Below, piece by piece: positions 10,769 through 19,060 of a DNA stretch of 64,000 nucleotides. Position 1 is the first letter of the stretch; each line of letters starts with the position of its first letter. The position numbers and the translations under genes were made by a program. Location: NCBI RefSeq assembly GCF_001718415.1, contig NZ_CP013378.1:4774001-4838000 (forward strand), read 5' to 3'. The notes under the pieces are model-generated. The model searched no databases, had not been told where the DNA came from, and saw only the letters and a list, made by a program, of their open reading frames with translations. Source of the DNA: Burkholderia pseudomultivorans. GTDB taxonomy: Bacteria; Pseudomonadota; Gammaproteobacteria; Burkholderiales; Burkholderiaceae.

Positions 10769-11277
10769 ATCGCCCGCAATACATCCTGCAGCCGGTCAAT
10801 CCGTACTTCATCGTCTTCAGTCTCGCCGCCGCGTTCCTGCTGAACCTGATGCCGTGGGGCCGCCTGCCCGGCGTGCCCGACTTCGTCGCGCTCGTGCTGC
10901 TGTTCTGGAACATCCACCAGCCGCGCAAGGTCGGGATGGGCGTCGCGTTCGCGCTCGGCATCCTGATGGACGTGCATGACGCCGGGCTGCTCGGCGAGCA
11001 TGCGCTCGCCTACACGCTGCTGTCGTACGGCGCGATCACGATCCACCGCCGCGTGCTGTGGATGCCGATCGGCGTGCAGGTGCTGTACGTGACGCCGCTG
11101 CTCGTCGTCGCGCAGCTCGTGCCGTTCGTGATCCGCCTCGTCATGGGTGCCGCATTCCCCGGCTGGCGCTACCTCGTCGACGGCTTCGTCGAGGCCGCGC
11201 TGTGGCCGATCGCGAGCCACCTGCTGCTGATGCCGCAGCGCCGCCCGGTCGACCCGGACGATACGCGCCCGATCTGA
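10765..11277 (+). CDS. mreD: Rod shape-determining membrane protein MreD
   Basis: 170 aa, a polytopic inner-membrane protein with about five hydrophobic helices (for example FIVFSLAAAFLLNLMPW and FVALVLLFWNIHQP). It partners MreC and the elongasome penicillin-binding protein. The length and position between mreC and mrdA are diagnostic. It overlaps mreC by ATGA; the next gene starts 112 bp downstream. Confidence 0.94.
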   Translation: MNRPQYILQPVNPYFIVFSLAAAFLLNLMPWGRLPGVPDFVALVLLFWNIHQPRKVGMGVAFALGILMDVHDAGLLGEHALAYTLLSYGAITIHRRVLWMPIGVQVLYVTPLLVVAQLVPFVIRLVMGAAFPGWRYLVDGFVEAALWPIASHLLLMPQRRPVDPDDTRPI

Positions 11278-11388
11278 GGCCGGGGCCGACCTTGACCACC
11301 GGCTCGGCCAGACGGCGCCCTTCACTTGCGGCCCTGCGCGCGATTTTCGGCATTCGCGCCGGCGTTGCGCATGTAAACCGACCCTAGC

Positions 11389-13674
11389 ATGACCGAATTC
11401 AACGACACTCAACAGCAGCTCTCGAAGTTCCGCCTGCGCGTCGCGGCGGCGGGCGTGTTCGTGTTCGTCTGCTTCGGGCTGCTCGCGAGCCGCTTCTTCT
11501 ACCTGCAGCTGATGCAGCACGGCAAATACGCGCTGCAGGCCGAGGAAAACCGCATCTCGGTCGCGCCGATCGTGCCGAACCGCGGGATCATCACCGACCG
11601 CAACGGCGTGATCCTCGCGAAGAACTATTCGGCGTATACGCTCGAGATCACGCCGTCGAAGCTCGACGACACGCTCGACAACACGATCGACAAGCTCGCC
11701 GAGATCATCCCGATCGATGCGCGCGATCGCCGCCGCTTCAAGAAGCTGCAGGAAGACTCGAAGAACTTCGAGAGCCTGCCGATCCGCACGCGCCTCACCG
11801 ACGCCGAAGTCGCGCGCTTCACCGCGCAGCGCTACCGCTTCCCCGGCGTGGACGTGCGCGCGCGCCTGTTCCGCCAGTATCCGCTCGGCATGACGGCCGC
11901 GCACGTGATCGGCTATATCGGCCGGATCTCGAAGCGTGACCAGGACCGCATCGACGCGATGAGCGACGACAACGACAGCGATCCGGAAAACTACGATCCG
12001 CGCCGCGACGCGAACAACTACAAGGGCACCGACTACATCGGCAAGATCGGTGTCGAGCAGAGCTACGAGACCGACCTGCACGGGCTGACGGGCTTCGAGG
12101 AAGTCGAGGTGACGGCGGGCGGGCGGCCGGTGCGCACGCTGTCGCGCACGCAGGCGACGCCCGGCAACAACCTCGTGCTGTCGCTCGACATCGGGCTGCA
12201 GCAGGTCGCCGAGCAGGCGTTCGCCGGCAAGCGCGGCGCGCTCGTCGCGATCGAGCCGAAGACGGGCGACGTGCTCGCGTTCGTGTCGTCGCCGAGCTTC
12301 GACCCGAACTCGTTCGTCGACGGCATCGACCAGCAGACCTGGGACGAGCTCAACAACTCGCCCGACAAGCCGCTGCTGAACCGCCCGCTGCACGGCACCT
12401 ACCCGCCCGGCTCGACGTACAAGCCGTTCATGGCGCTGGCGGGGCTGACGCTCGGCAAGCGCACGCCCGGCTGGGGCTTCCAGGATCCCGGCTACTTCAC
12501 GTTCGGCGGCCACACGTTCCGCAACGACGTGCGCTCGGGCCAGGGCTGGGTCGACATGAACAAGGCGATCATGGTGTCGAACGACACCTACTTCTACATG
12601 CTCGCGCGCGATCTCGGCGTGAACGCGATCGCGAACTTCATGAAGCCGTTCGGCTTCGGCCAGATCACCGGCATCGACGTGCAGGGCGAGGCGCGCGGGA
12701 TCCTGCCGTCGACCGACTGGAAGAAGAAGGCGTTCAAGAAGCCCGCGCAGCAGAAGTGGTTCGACGGCGAGACGATCAGCCTCGGGATCGGCCAGGGCTA
12801 CAACTCGTTCACGATCCTGCAGCTCGCGCACGCGACCGCGACGCTCGCGAACAACGGCATCGTGATGAAGCCCCACCTCGTGAAGGAAGTCGAGGATCCG
12901 ATCACGCGCGCGCGCCACCTGACCGTGCCGAAGGAAAGCGGCGTGATTCCGCTGAAGCAGGCCGACATCGACGTCGTGAAGCGCGGCATGGAGAACGTGA
13001 TCGAGAACCCGTCGGGCACCGCGTACAAGGTGTTCCGCGGCGCGCCGTATCTCGCGGCCGGCAAGACCGGTACGGCGCAGGTGTTCTCGCTGCAGGGCTC
13101 CAACTACAAGGGCCATCTGCTCGCCGAGCACCTGCGCGACCATGCGCTGTTCATTGCGTACGCGCCGGTCGACCATCCGCAGATCGCGCTCGCGCTGATC
13201 GTCGAGAACGGCGGCTGGGGTGCGCAGGCCGCCGGCCCGATCGCGCGCCGCGTGCTCGACTTCTACCTCGTCGATCGCCAGAACCCGAACAACGAGGCCG
13301 CGGCCGTGGCCGCCGCGGCGTCGGCGACCGAGCCCGTCAATGCGCCGGTGATCGGCGACGCGAACAAGCCCGCCGCCATCGCGGCCGGCTTCACCGCACT
13401 GCCGCAGCCGGTCGTGCCGAGCGCGGCCAGCGCGGCGGACGCGGCATCGGCCGCATCCGCACCGGATGCATCGGGCGCGGCCGCCGCCAGTGCCGCGCAG
13501 CCGGCCGTCGCGAGCGCGGCCGCGCCGCGGCCCGCGAGCCTGCCGCCGATCCGGCGCCCGCACCGGCCGCGCCGGCCCGCCAGCGAAGCGCAGCCGCTCG
13601 CCGCCGCGCCGCGTGAAGACAACCCCCGTGCGACGCCCGCCCAGCAGGCGGCGAACGCCGGAACCGCTCATTAA
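11389..13674 (+). CDS. mrdA: Penicillin-binding protein 2 (elongation-specific transpeptidase) with long Ala/Pro tail
   Basis: 761 aa. It cross-links lateral wall peptidoglycan together with RodA. There is one N-terminal transmembrane helix (about residues 17-40), a pedestal/dimerisation domain containing PNRGIITDRNG, and a transpeptidase domain with S342-x-x-K345 (GSTYKPF), S397-N-D and K559-T-G (AGKTGTAQ). The catalytic domain ends near residue 630 (RRVLDFYLVDRQ). The last ~130 residues are a low-complexity Ala/Pro-rich extension not present in enteric PBP2, probably disordered in the periplasm. An 11-bp gap leads to rodA. Confidence 0.96.
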   Translation: MTEFNDTQQQLSKFRLRVAAAGVFVFVCFGLLASRFFYLQLMQHGKYALQAEENRISVAPIVPNRGIITDRNGVILAKNYSAYTLEITPSKLDDTLDNTIDKLAEIIPIDARDRRRFKKLQEDSKNFESLPIRTRLTDAEVARFTAQRYRFPGVDVRARLFRQYPLGMTAAHVIGYIGRISKRDQDRIDAMSDDNDSDPENYDPRRDANNYKGTDYIGKIGVEQSYETDLHGLTGFEEVEVTAGGRPVRTLSRTQATPGNNLVLSLDIGLQQVAEQAFAGKRGALVAIEPKTGDVLAFVSSPSFDPNSFVDGIDQQTWDELNNSPDKPLLNRPLHGTYPPGSTYKPFMALAGLTLGKRTPGWGFQDPGYFTFGGHTFRNDVRSGQGWVDMNKAIMVSNDTYFYMLARDLGVNAIANFMKPFGFGQITGIDVQGEARGILPSTDWKKKAFKKPAQQKWFDGETISLGIGQGYNSFTILQLAHATATLANNGIVMKPHLVKEVEDPITRARHLTVPKESGVIPLKQADIDVVKRGMENVIENPSGTAYKVFRGAPYLAAGKTGTAQVFSLQGSNYKGHLLAEHLRDHALFIAYAPVDHPQIALALIVENGGWGAQAAGPIARRVLDFYLVDRQNPNNEAAAVAAAASATEPVNAPVIGDANKPAAIAAGFTALPQPVVPSAASAADAASAASAPDASGAAAASAAQPAVASAAAPRPASLPPIRRPHRPRRPASEAQPLAAAPREDNPRATPAQQAANAGTAH

Positions 13675-13685
13675 CGGAGAAAGGC

Positions 13686-14834
13686 ATGCAATTCGACAAG
13701 CGCGCCTGGCTCGACAAGATCAAGCAGATGTTCGCGGGCTTCGACCGCCCGCTCGCGCTGATCGTGTTCCTGCTGCTGTGCGTCGGCATCGTCACGCTGT
13801 ACAGCGCGAGCATCGACATGCCGGGCCGCGTCGAGGACCAGCTGCGCAACATCCTGCTGACGTTCGTGCTGATGTGGGTGATCGCCAACATCCCGCCGAC
13901 GACGCTGATGCGCTTCGCGGTCCCGCTCTACACGTTCGGGGTCGCGCTGCTGGTCGCGGTCGCGCTGTTCGGGATGACCAAGAAGGGCGCGAAGCGCTGG
14001 CTGAACGTCGGCGTCGTGATCCAGCCGTCGGAGATCCTCAAGATCGCGACGCCGCTGATGCTCGCGTGGTACTACCAGCGCCGCGAAGGCGGCCTGCGCT
14101 GGTACGACTTCGTCGCCGCGTTCGGGATCCTGCTGGTGCCGGTCGGGCTGATCGCGAAGCAGCCCGACCTCGGCACGGGCCTGCTGGTGTTCGCCGCCGG
14201 CTTCTTCGTGATCTATCTCGCGGGCCTGTCGTTCAAGCTGATCGTGCCGGTGCTCGTCGCGGGCGTGATCGCGGTCGGCTCGATCGCGGTGTTCGAGGAG
14301 CGCATCTGCCAGCCGGAGGTGCAATGGCCGCTGATGCACGACTACCAGAAGCACCGCGTCTGCACGCTGCTCGACCCGACGTCCGACCCGCTCGGCAAGG
14401 GCTTCCACACGATCCAGGCGGTGATCGCGATCGGCTCGGGCGGCGTGCTCGGCAAGGGCTACCTGAAAGGCACGCAGGCGCACCTCGAATTCATTCCGGA
14501 AAAGCACACCGACTTCATCTTCGCGGTGTTCTCCGAGGAGTGGGGGCTCGCCGGCGGCCTCGTGCTGCTGACGCTGTACATGGCGCTGATCGCGCGCGGG
14601 CTGTATATCGCCGCGCAGGGTGCGACGCTGTTCGGCCGGCTGCTCGCAGGCTCGCTGACGCTCGCGTTCTTCGTCTATGCGTTCGTCAACATCGGGATGG
14701 TGAGCGGCGTGCTGCCGGTCGTCGGCGTGCCGCTGCCGTTCATGAGCTACGGCGGCACCGCGCTCACGACGCTCGGCATCGCGATCGGGATGATCATGAG
14801 CGTCGGCCGGCAGCGCAGGCTGATGAAGAGCTGA
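13686..14834 (+). CDS. rodA: Peptidoglycan glycosyltransferase RodA
   Basis: 382 aa SEDS-family polymerase with about ten membrane helices. Seen: FMSYGGTALTTLGIAIGMIMS near the C-terminus, the large-loop signature EFIPEKHTDFIFAVFSEEWG, and KQPDLGTG, whose Asp is the conserved essential residue of SEDS enzymes. It polymerises lipid II with PBP2 (MrdA), whose gene ends 11 bp upstream. An AGAAAGG ribosome-binding site lies just before the ATG. Last gene of the rod operon; convergent with the Sel1 gene. Confidence 0.96.
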   Translation: MQFDKRAWLDKIKQMFAGFDRPLALIVFLLLCVGIVTLYSASIDMPGRVEDQLRNILLTFVLMWVIANIPPTTLMRFAVPLYTFGVALLVAVALFGMTKKGAKRWLNVGVVIQPSEILKIATPLMLAWYYQRREGGLRWYDFVAAFGILLVPVGLIAKQPDLGTGLLVFAAGFFVIYLAGLSFKLIVPVLVAGVIAVGSIAVFEERICQPEVQWPLMHDYQKHRVCTLLDPTSDPLGKGFHTIQAVIAIGSGGVLGKGYLKGTQAHLEFIPEKHTDFIFAVFSEEWGLAGGLVLLTLYMALIARGLYIAAQGATLFGRLLAGSLTLAFFVYAFVNIGMVSGVLPVVGVPLPFMSYGGTALTTLGIAIGMIMSVGRQRRLMKS

Positions 14835-14868
14835 GCGCGCGGCCGCGGCCGGCGCGCCGGCCGTGCGC

Positions 14869-15642
14869 TCACTGCGGCGCCGCGCGCGGGCTTGCCTGCT
14901 CCGCGCCGCCGCCGCCCGATGCCGGCCCCTGGGCCTTGAGCCGCGCGCTCAGTTCCTTGAACTTCAGCCCGGCCGTCTCGTCGCCCTGCGCGGCCGCGGC
15001 CGCGTAATACGCGCGCGCGATGTTCAGGTTCTGCGTGACGCCGTCGCCGCCACGCTCGTAGAACGACGCGGTCACGTACTGCGCGGTCGGCTCGCCCGCG
15101 TCGGCCGCCTGCTTGTACCAGATGAACGCCTGCCGGTTGTCGCGCGGCGTACCGCGCCCGTCGAGGAACTGGTTCGCGAGCGACAGCTCGGCCTGCACAT
15201 GACCCTGCTTCGCGGCCCGCAGGAACCAGCGGTGCGCCTCGGCCGGGTTGCGCGCGACGAACTCGCCGTCGTCGAACATCCGGCCGTACACGTACTGCGC
15301 GTGCGACATGTTCGCGTCGGCCGCGCGCCGGAGCCAGCGCAGCCCCTCTTCGACGTTCGCCGTCACGCCTTCACCAGTGAGCAGCATCATCGCGTAATTG
15401 AACTGCGCGAGACGATCGCCGCGCTCGGCCGCGTCGTGGAACTGGACCAGCGCCGCGCGGTAGTCGCCCGCGTTGTAGTCGGCGACCGCCGCCTGCGTCT
15501 CGTGCGCGGGATCGGGCTTCGGGTGCGGCGCATTCTGCGCGGCCGCCGCGACACAGACAGCCCACAGGCCGAGCGCCGCGCAGCGCCCGCCGATTCCCCG
15601 CGCGCCCGGGCTCGCGCAACACGCGCCGTCGCCGCCGTTCAT
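14869..15642 (-). CDS. Secreted Sel1-repeat (SLR) protein
   Basis: 257 aa. A Sec-type signal region ends near VAAAAQNAPH. Four to five Sel1-like repeats of about 36 residues follow (pattern A...LA..YL.G.GV..D...A..W...AA..G...AQ), for example AQFNYAMMLLTGEGV, AQYVYGRMFDDGEFV and AELSLANQFLDGRG. Sel1 repeats are protein-binding scaffolds, and no enzymatic role is visible. The ATG at 15642 overlaps the TGA of the upstream aldolase gene by 4 bp. The C-terminus is a Gly/Ala/Pro-rich tail. Confidence 0.88.
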   Translation of the reverse strand: MNGGDGACCASPGARGIGGRCAALGLWAVCVAAAAQNAPHPKPDPAHETQAAVADYNAGDYRAALVQFHDAAERGDRLAQFNYAMMLLTGEGVTANVEEGLRWLRRAADANMSHAQYVYGRMFDDGEFVARNPAEAHRWFLRAAKQGHVQAELSLANQFLDGRGTPRDNRQAFIWYKQAADAGEPTAQYVTASFYERGGDGVTQNLNIARAYYAAAAAQGDETAGLKFKELSARLKAQGPASGGGGAEQASPRAAPQ

Positions 15643-16424
15643 GACCGCACCTCCTGCAGCGCCTGCCGCGTCGCGCGCAGCAGCCACGTCACGTCGGCCG
15701 ACAGCGCGATCATCCGGTAGCCGGCGTCGCGATACGGTCGCGCGCTGGCCGCATCCGATGCATAGACGCCGACCGCGACGCCGGCCTGCCGGCCGGCCGC
15801 GAGCACGCGCGCGATCGCCGATTCGACGTCCGGATGGCGGACATCGCCGAGATGGCCGAGGCTCGCCGCGAGATCGGCCGGGCCGACGAACAGGCAGTCG
15901 ACGCCGGGCGTCGCGGCGATCCGCTCGACTTCGTCGACACCTCTCGCCGACTCGATCTGCACGATCACCGCGACCTGCGCATTGGCCGTCAGCAGGTAAT
16001 CGCGGCGCATCCCGAACGCGGCCGCGCGCACCATGCCCGCGACGCCGCGCAGCCCGTCCGGCGACTCGGGCGACGGAAAGCGCGTGAGCCGCACCGCGTG
16101 CGCGGCGTCGTCGGCCGTCTCGATGCCCGGAAACATCAGCGTGCGCGCGCCGGCGTCGAGCGCGCGCTTCACGAGCCACGGCTCGCGCCCCGGCACGCGC
16201 ACGACGGGCTCGCTCGGCAAGTGCGCGGCGGCCAGCGCGCGCAGCTGCGACGCGACGTCGCGGCTGTCGTTCGGCGCGTGCTCCATGTCGATGCACAGCC
16301 AGTCGTAGCCCGCGTGCGCGAGCGCTTCCGCCGCGGCGTCGCTGCCGAGCGTGAGCCACAGCCCGTACAGCGGCTCGTCGCCGTCATGCAGACGTTGTTT
16401 CAGCGAATTGGTGAGCGTGCTCAT
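15639..16424 (-). CDS. HpcH/HpaI-family class II aldolase
   Basis: 261 aa. These enzymes cleave 2-keto-3-deoxy sugar acids or 4-hydroxy-2-keto acids in a divalent metal-dependent retro-aldol reaction. Seen: the catalytic His motif CIDMEHAPND, the metal-binding Glu in VIVQIESARGVDEVE and the metal-binding Asp in FVGPADLAASLG. The ATG at 16424 begins MSTLTNSLKQRL, typical for the family; the in-frame extension upstream lacks family similarity. The substrate (2-keto-3-deoxy-L-rhamnonate, HKHD or other) cannot be decided from sequence alone. Its stop overlaps the Sel1 gene start. Confidence 0.9.
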   Translation of the reverse strand: MSTLTNSLKQRLHDGDEPLYGLWLTLGSDAAAEALAHAGYDWLCIDMEHAPNDSRDVASQLRALAAAHLPSEPVVRVPGREPWLVKRALDAGARTLMFPGIETADDAAHAVRLTRFPSPESPDGLRGVAGMVRAAAFGMRRDYLLTANAQVAVIVQIESARGVDEVERIAATPGVDCLFVGPADLAASLGHLGDVRHPDVESAIARVLAAGRQAGVAVGVYASDAASARPYRDAGYRMIALSADVTWLLRATRQALQEVRS

Positions 16425-16675
16425 CGATACGGCCTCCCGGCGGACAGGCAATCGAACGGAACAGGCAAGGAGAAGGCATGACGCGGCGGGCCGCCGCGCC
16501 CGACGAAGGACGCGTTTCGCGACGCCACGCAAGGATCATAGCGCGCCGTCGGATGAAATGTGGGGGAGGAGAAACCAGACGGCCCCGGCCGGGGCGCCGC
16601 CTGGCGGCAAGCGCGCGGCCGGCCGCGCGAAGCGGCGGCCCGGCGCGCGGCGATCGACTGCCGATCAACCGGCGA

Positions 16676-17128
16676 TCAGCGGCCCGGCTGGCGCTCGACG
16701 TCGGCCCAGCAGTTCGGCGTTTCGTACAGCCGCACGCGCTCGAGGCGCAGGTTCACGCCGTAGTGCGCGTCGTAGACGTTCGCGAGGATGTCGAACGCGA
16801 GCGCCGCGAGGTTCTCGACGGTCGGGATCCGGTCGATCACGACGGTCTTGTGGTCGGCCATCTGCTCGAGGAACGAGCGCACCACTTCGTCGCGCGCGTA
16901 GACGAGGAACGCGTGGTCCCACTTGCTGACGAGATGCTCCATCGCGAGCGCCTTCACGTCGGCGAAATCCATCACCATGCCGCGATCGGGCGCCCCCTCG
17001 GTATCGACGAGATCGCCGCGCAGCGTGACTTCGAGCACGTAGCGATGCCCGTGCAGGTTCCTGCACTGGCTGCGGTGATCGGGAATGCGGTGGCCCGCGT
17101 CGAATTCGAGTTTTCGGGTAATCAGCAC
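16676..17128 (-). CDS. queD: 6-carboxy-5,6,7,8-tetrahydropterin synthase
   Basis: 150 aa. It converts dihydroneopterin triphosphate to 6-carboxytetrahydropterin, the first committed step to preQ0 and queuosine. Zinc ligands are His in FDAGHRIPDH and HGHRY in CRNLHGHRY; the catalytic Cys is in HRSQCRNLHGH, and the C-terminal LYETPNCWADV is conserved. It lies 18 bp downstream of queE in a minus-strand queC-queE-queD cluster. Confidence 0.95.
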   Translation of the reverse strand: MLITRKLEFDAGHRIPDHRSQCRNLHGHRYVLEVTLRGDLVDTEGAPDRGMVMDFADVKALAMEHLVSKWDHAFLVYARDEVVRSFLEQMADHKTVVIDRIPTVENLAALAFDILANVYDAHYGVNLRLERVRLYETPNCWADVERQPGR

Positions 17129-17146
17129 GATGTCAAAAGCCGTGGC

Positions 17147-17779
17147 TCAGGGAATGTTCAGATATTTGTGGGTCTGCATCGACAGGCGCCACTGCGGATG
17201 GCGCTTGCACCAGTCGATCGCGAGCTTCGTGTTCAGGTCGCGCGACGGGCCGTCCATCGGCTGGACCAGGAAGTACTCGAAGTCGAGCTTCGCGTAATCG
17301 GCGAGCCGCTGGTTGTCCTGCGGGATCACGACCTTCAGCTCGTTGCCCTTCGTGACGACGAGCGGCGCGTCGGCCTTCGGGCTCACGCAGATCCAGTCGA
17401 TCGACTCGAGCACCGGCAGCGAGCCGTTGGTCTCGATCGCGATCTCGAAGCCTGCCGCGTGCAGCGCGTCGACGAGCGGCTGGTCGAGCTGCAGCATCGG
17501 CTCGCCGCCCGTGCAGACCACGAAGCGATGCGCCTCGCCGTCCGGCCACAGGCCCGCGATCGTCGCGACGAGCGCGTCGGCGTCCTTGAACTTGCCGCCG
17601 TTCTCGCCGTCGGTGCCGACGAAGTCCGTATCGCAGAAGCGGCACACGGCCTCCGCACGATCCTCTTCGCGGCCGGACCACAGATTGCAGCCGGCAAACC
17701 GGCAGAACACGGCCGGCCGGCCCGCATTCGCGCCCTCGCCCTGCAACGTGTAGAAAATTTCCTTGACCGCGTAAGTCAT
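17147..17779 (-). CDS. queE: 7-carboxy-7-deazaguanine synthase (radical SAM)
   Basis: 210 aa. It converts 6-carboxytetrahydropterin to 7-carboxy-7-deazaguanine. It has the unusual CX14CX2C iron-sulfur motif of the QueE group (C in FAGCNLW followed by AVCRFCDTDF), the TGGEP motif that binds SAM (CTGGEPMLQ), and an N-terminal substrate-binding motif EIFYTLQGEG. It sits 72 bp downstream of queC and directly upstream of queD. Confidence 0.95.
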   Translation of the reverse strand: MTYAVKEIFYTLQGEGANAGRPAVFCRFAGCNLWSGREEDRAEAVCRFCDTDFVGTDGENGGKFKDADALVATIAGLWPDGEAHRFVVCTGGEPMLQLDQPLVDALHAAGFEIAIETNGSLPVLESIDWICVSPKADAPLVVTKGNELKVVIPQDNQRLADYAKLDFEYFLVQPMDGPSRDLNTKLAIDWCKRHPQWRLSMQTHKYLNIP

Positions 17780-17851
17780 CGTGCTTCGTCCGGCTCGCGC
17801 CGCTCGTTGTCGATCAGAATCCGTTGTTCATTCACCGCGCCGCCATCCGCT

Positions 17852-18586
17852 TCACAGCGGCGCTTCGGTCACGCGTTCGCCCTTCAGGTAGGCCTCGTAG
17901 CCGCGCTTGCGCAGCTTGCAGGCCGGGCACTCGCCGCAGCCGAAGCCCCAGTCGTGCAGTTCCGCACGCTCGCCGACGTAGCAGGTATGCGTCTCGACGC
18001 GGATCAGCTCGACCAGCGCTTCGCCGCCGAGCTGTTCGGCGAGTTGCCAGGTCTGCGCCTTGTCGAGCCACATCAGCGGCGTCTCGAGCACGATGCGCGT
18101 GTCCATCCCGAGGTTCAGCGCGACCTGCAGCGCCTTCATCGTGTCGTCGCGGCAGTCGGGATAGCCCGAGAAATCCGTCTCGCACATCCCGCCGACCAGC
18201 ACGCGCAGCCCGCGGCGATAGGCGATCGCCGCGGCGATCGTCATGAACAGCAGGTTGCGGCCCGGCACGAACGTGTTCGGCAGGCCGTTCGCCGCCGTCT
18301 CGATCTCGATCGTGCGCGTCATCGCGGTATCGCTGATCGCGCCGAGCACCGACAGGTCGATCATGTGATCGTCGCCGAGCCGGTCCGACCACTGCGGGAA
18401 CTGCCGCTTCAGCGCTTCGCGCACGCCTTCGCGGCATTCGAGTTCGACGCGATGGCGCTGGCCGTAGTCGAAGCCGAGCGTCTCGACCGTCTGATAGCGT
18501 TCGAGGGCCCAGGCCACGCACGTGGCCGAGTCCTGGCCGCCGGAAAACAACACGAGCGCGCCGTCTTTAGCGTCTGTCCGAATCAC
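17852..18586 (-). CDS. queC: 7-cyano-7-deazaguanine (preQ0) synthase
   Basis: 244 aa. It makes preQ0 from 7-carboxy-7-deazaguanine, ammonia and ATP. A PP-loop ATP pyrophosphatase motif SGGQDSATC occurs near the N-terminus, and four zinc cysteines near the C-terminus (CYVGE, CGECPAC). FDYGQRH and VPGRNLLFM are typical. First gene of queC-queE-queD; queF is not in this window. No preQ1 riboswitch was found upstream. Confidence 0.96.
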   Translation of the reverse strand: MIRTDAKDGALVLFSGGQDSATCVAWALERYQTVETLGFDYGQRHRVELECREGVREALKRQFPQWSDRLGDDHMIDLSVLGAISDTAMTRTIEIETAANGLPNTFVPGRNLLFMTIAAAIAYRRGLRVLVGGMCETDFSGYPDCRDDTMKALQVALNLGMDTRIVLETPLMWLDKAQTWQLAEQLGGEALVELIRVETHTCYVGERAELHDWGFGCGECPACKLRKRGYEAYLKGERVTEAPL

Positions 18587-18882
18587 CGTGATACTCCGTG
18601 AATGTGTAGGCTCGCGTCGCGCTGCGCCCGGTGGCCGGCTGCCGCCGGACGGCCCGACGCGTGCCGGCCTGCGCCGGCTCGACCAGTATAGGCAGCGCCT
18701 TCGGCCGCGAACGCGGCAGGCCGCTTATACCGCCCATTGCGCGCCATCGGTGTCGCGCTTGACGGCGACGCTGCGCGGGCGGCGCTGCCCGCGCCTGAAG
18801 CGATGCGCTAAGTCATTGAGCGGGCACGGATTTTATCATGCCGCCGCGAACGCTGCCGGGCACGCGAGGCCCGCCACAAACG
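18587..18882. other. Intergenic region upstream of queC
   Basis: About 300 bp between queC and the tRNA-Phe terminator, GC-rich with no convincing ORF. It should carry the queCED promoter on the minus strand, but no hexamer pair stands out. A short AT-rich patch (TTTTATCATG, near 18831-18840) lies next to the tRNA terminator. Confidence 0.4.
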
Positions 18883-18915
18883 AAAAACCCCAAGAACCTG
18901 ACGATTCTTGGGGTT
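18883..18915 (-). terminator. Rho-independent terminator of tRNA-Phe
   Basis: On the minus strand, AACCCCAAGAA (18915-18905) pairs with TTCTTGGGGTT (18896-18886) across an 8-nt loop and runs into a T tract. It lies 9-10 nt after the tRNA 3' end. Confidence 0.9.
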
Positions 18916-18923
18916 GGAACTGC

Positions 18924-18999
18924 TGGTGGCCTGGGACGGAATCGAACCATCGACACGCGGATTTTCAATCCGCTGCTCTACCAACTGAGCTACCGGGCC
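18924..18999 (-). tRNA. tRNA-Phe (anticodon GAA)
   Basis: A 76-nt cloverleaf with encoded CCA. The anticodon stem is GCGGA/TCCGC with loop TTGAAAA, giving GAA. The T arm is GATGG-TTCGATT-CCGTC. The acceptor stem GGCCCGG/CCAGGCC has one C5-A68 mismatch; the other six pairs are Watson-Crick. A strong promoter lies immediately upstream and a terminator immediately downstream. Confidence 0.96.
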
Positions 19000-19013
19000 A
19001 ACGAAGAAAAGCG

Positions 19014-19042
19014 ATTATAGCGAGCCTCTTTGAACTGTACAA
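19014..19042 (-). promoter_or_regulatory. Sigma70 promoter of tRNA-Phe
   Basis: On the minus strand, TTGTAC (19042-19037) is followed after exactly 17 bp by TATAAT (19019-19014), 15 bp upstream of the mature tRNA 5' end. This is close to consensus. Confidence 0.75.
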
Positions 19043-19060
19043 GTACTTTCGCAAAAAATT

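Noticed and set aside
14836..14872. GC-rich hairpin between rodA and the Sel1 gene as a terminator
   Set aside because: It lacks a T tract on either strand and may simply reflect high GC content.
18587..18700. preQ1 riboswitch before queC
   Set aside because: No compact stem with an A-rich tail and no conserved preQ1 core could be seen.
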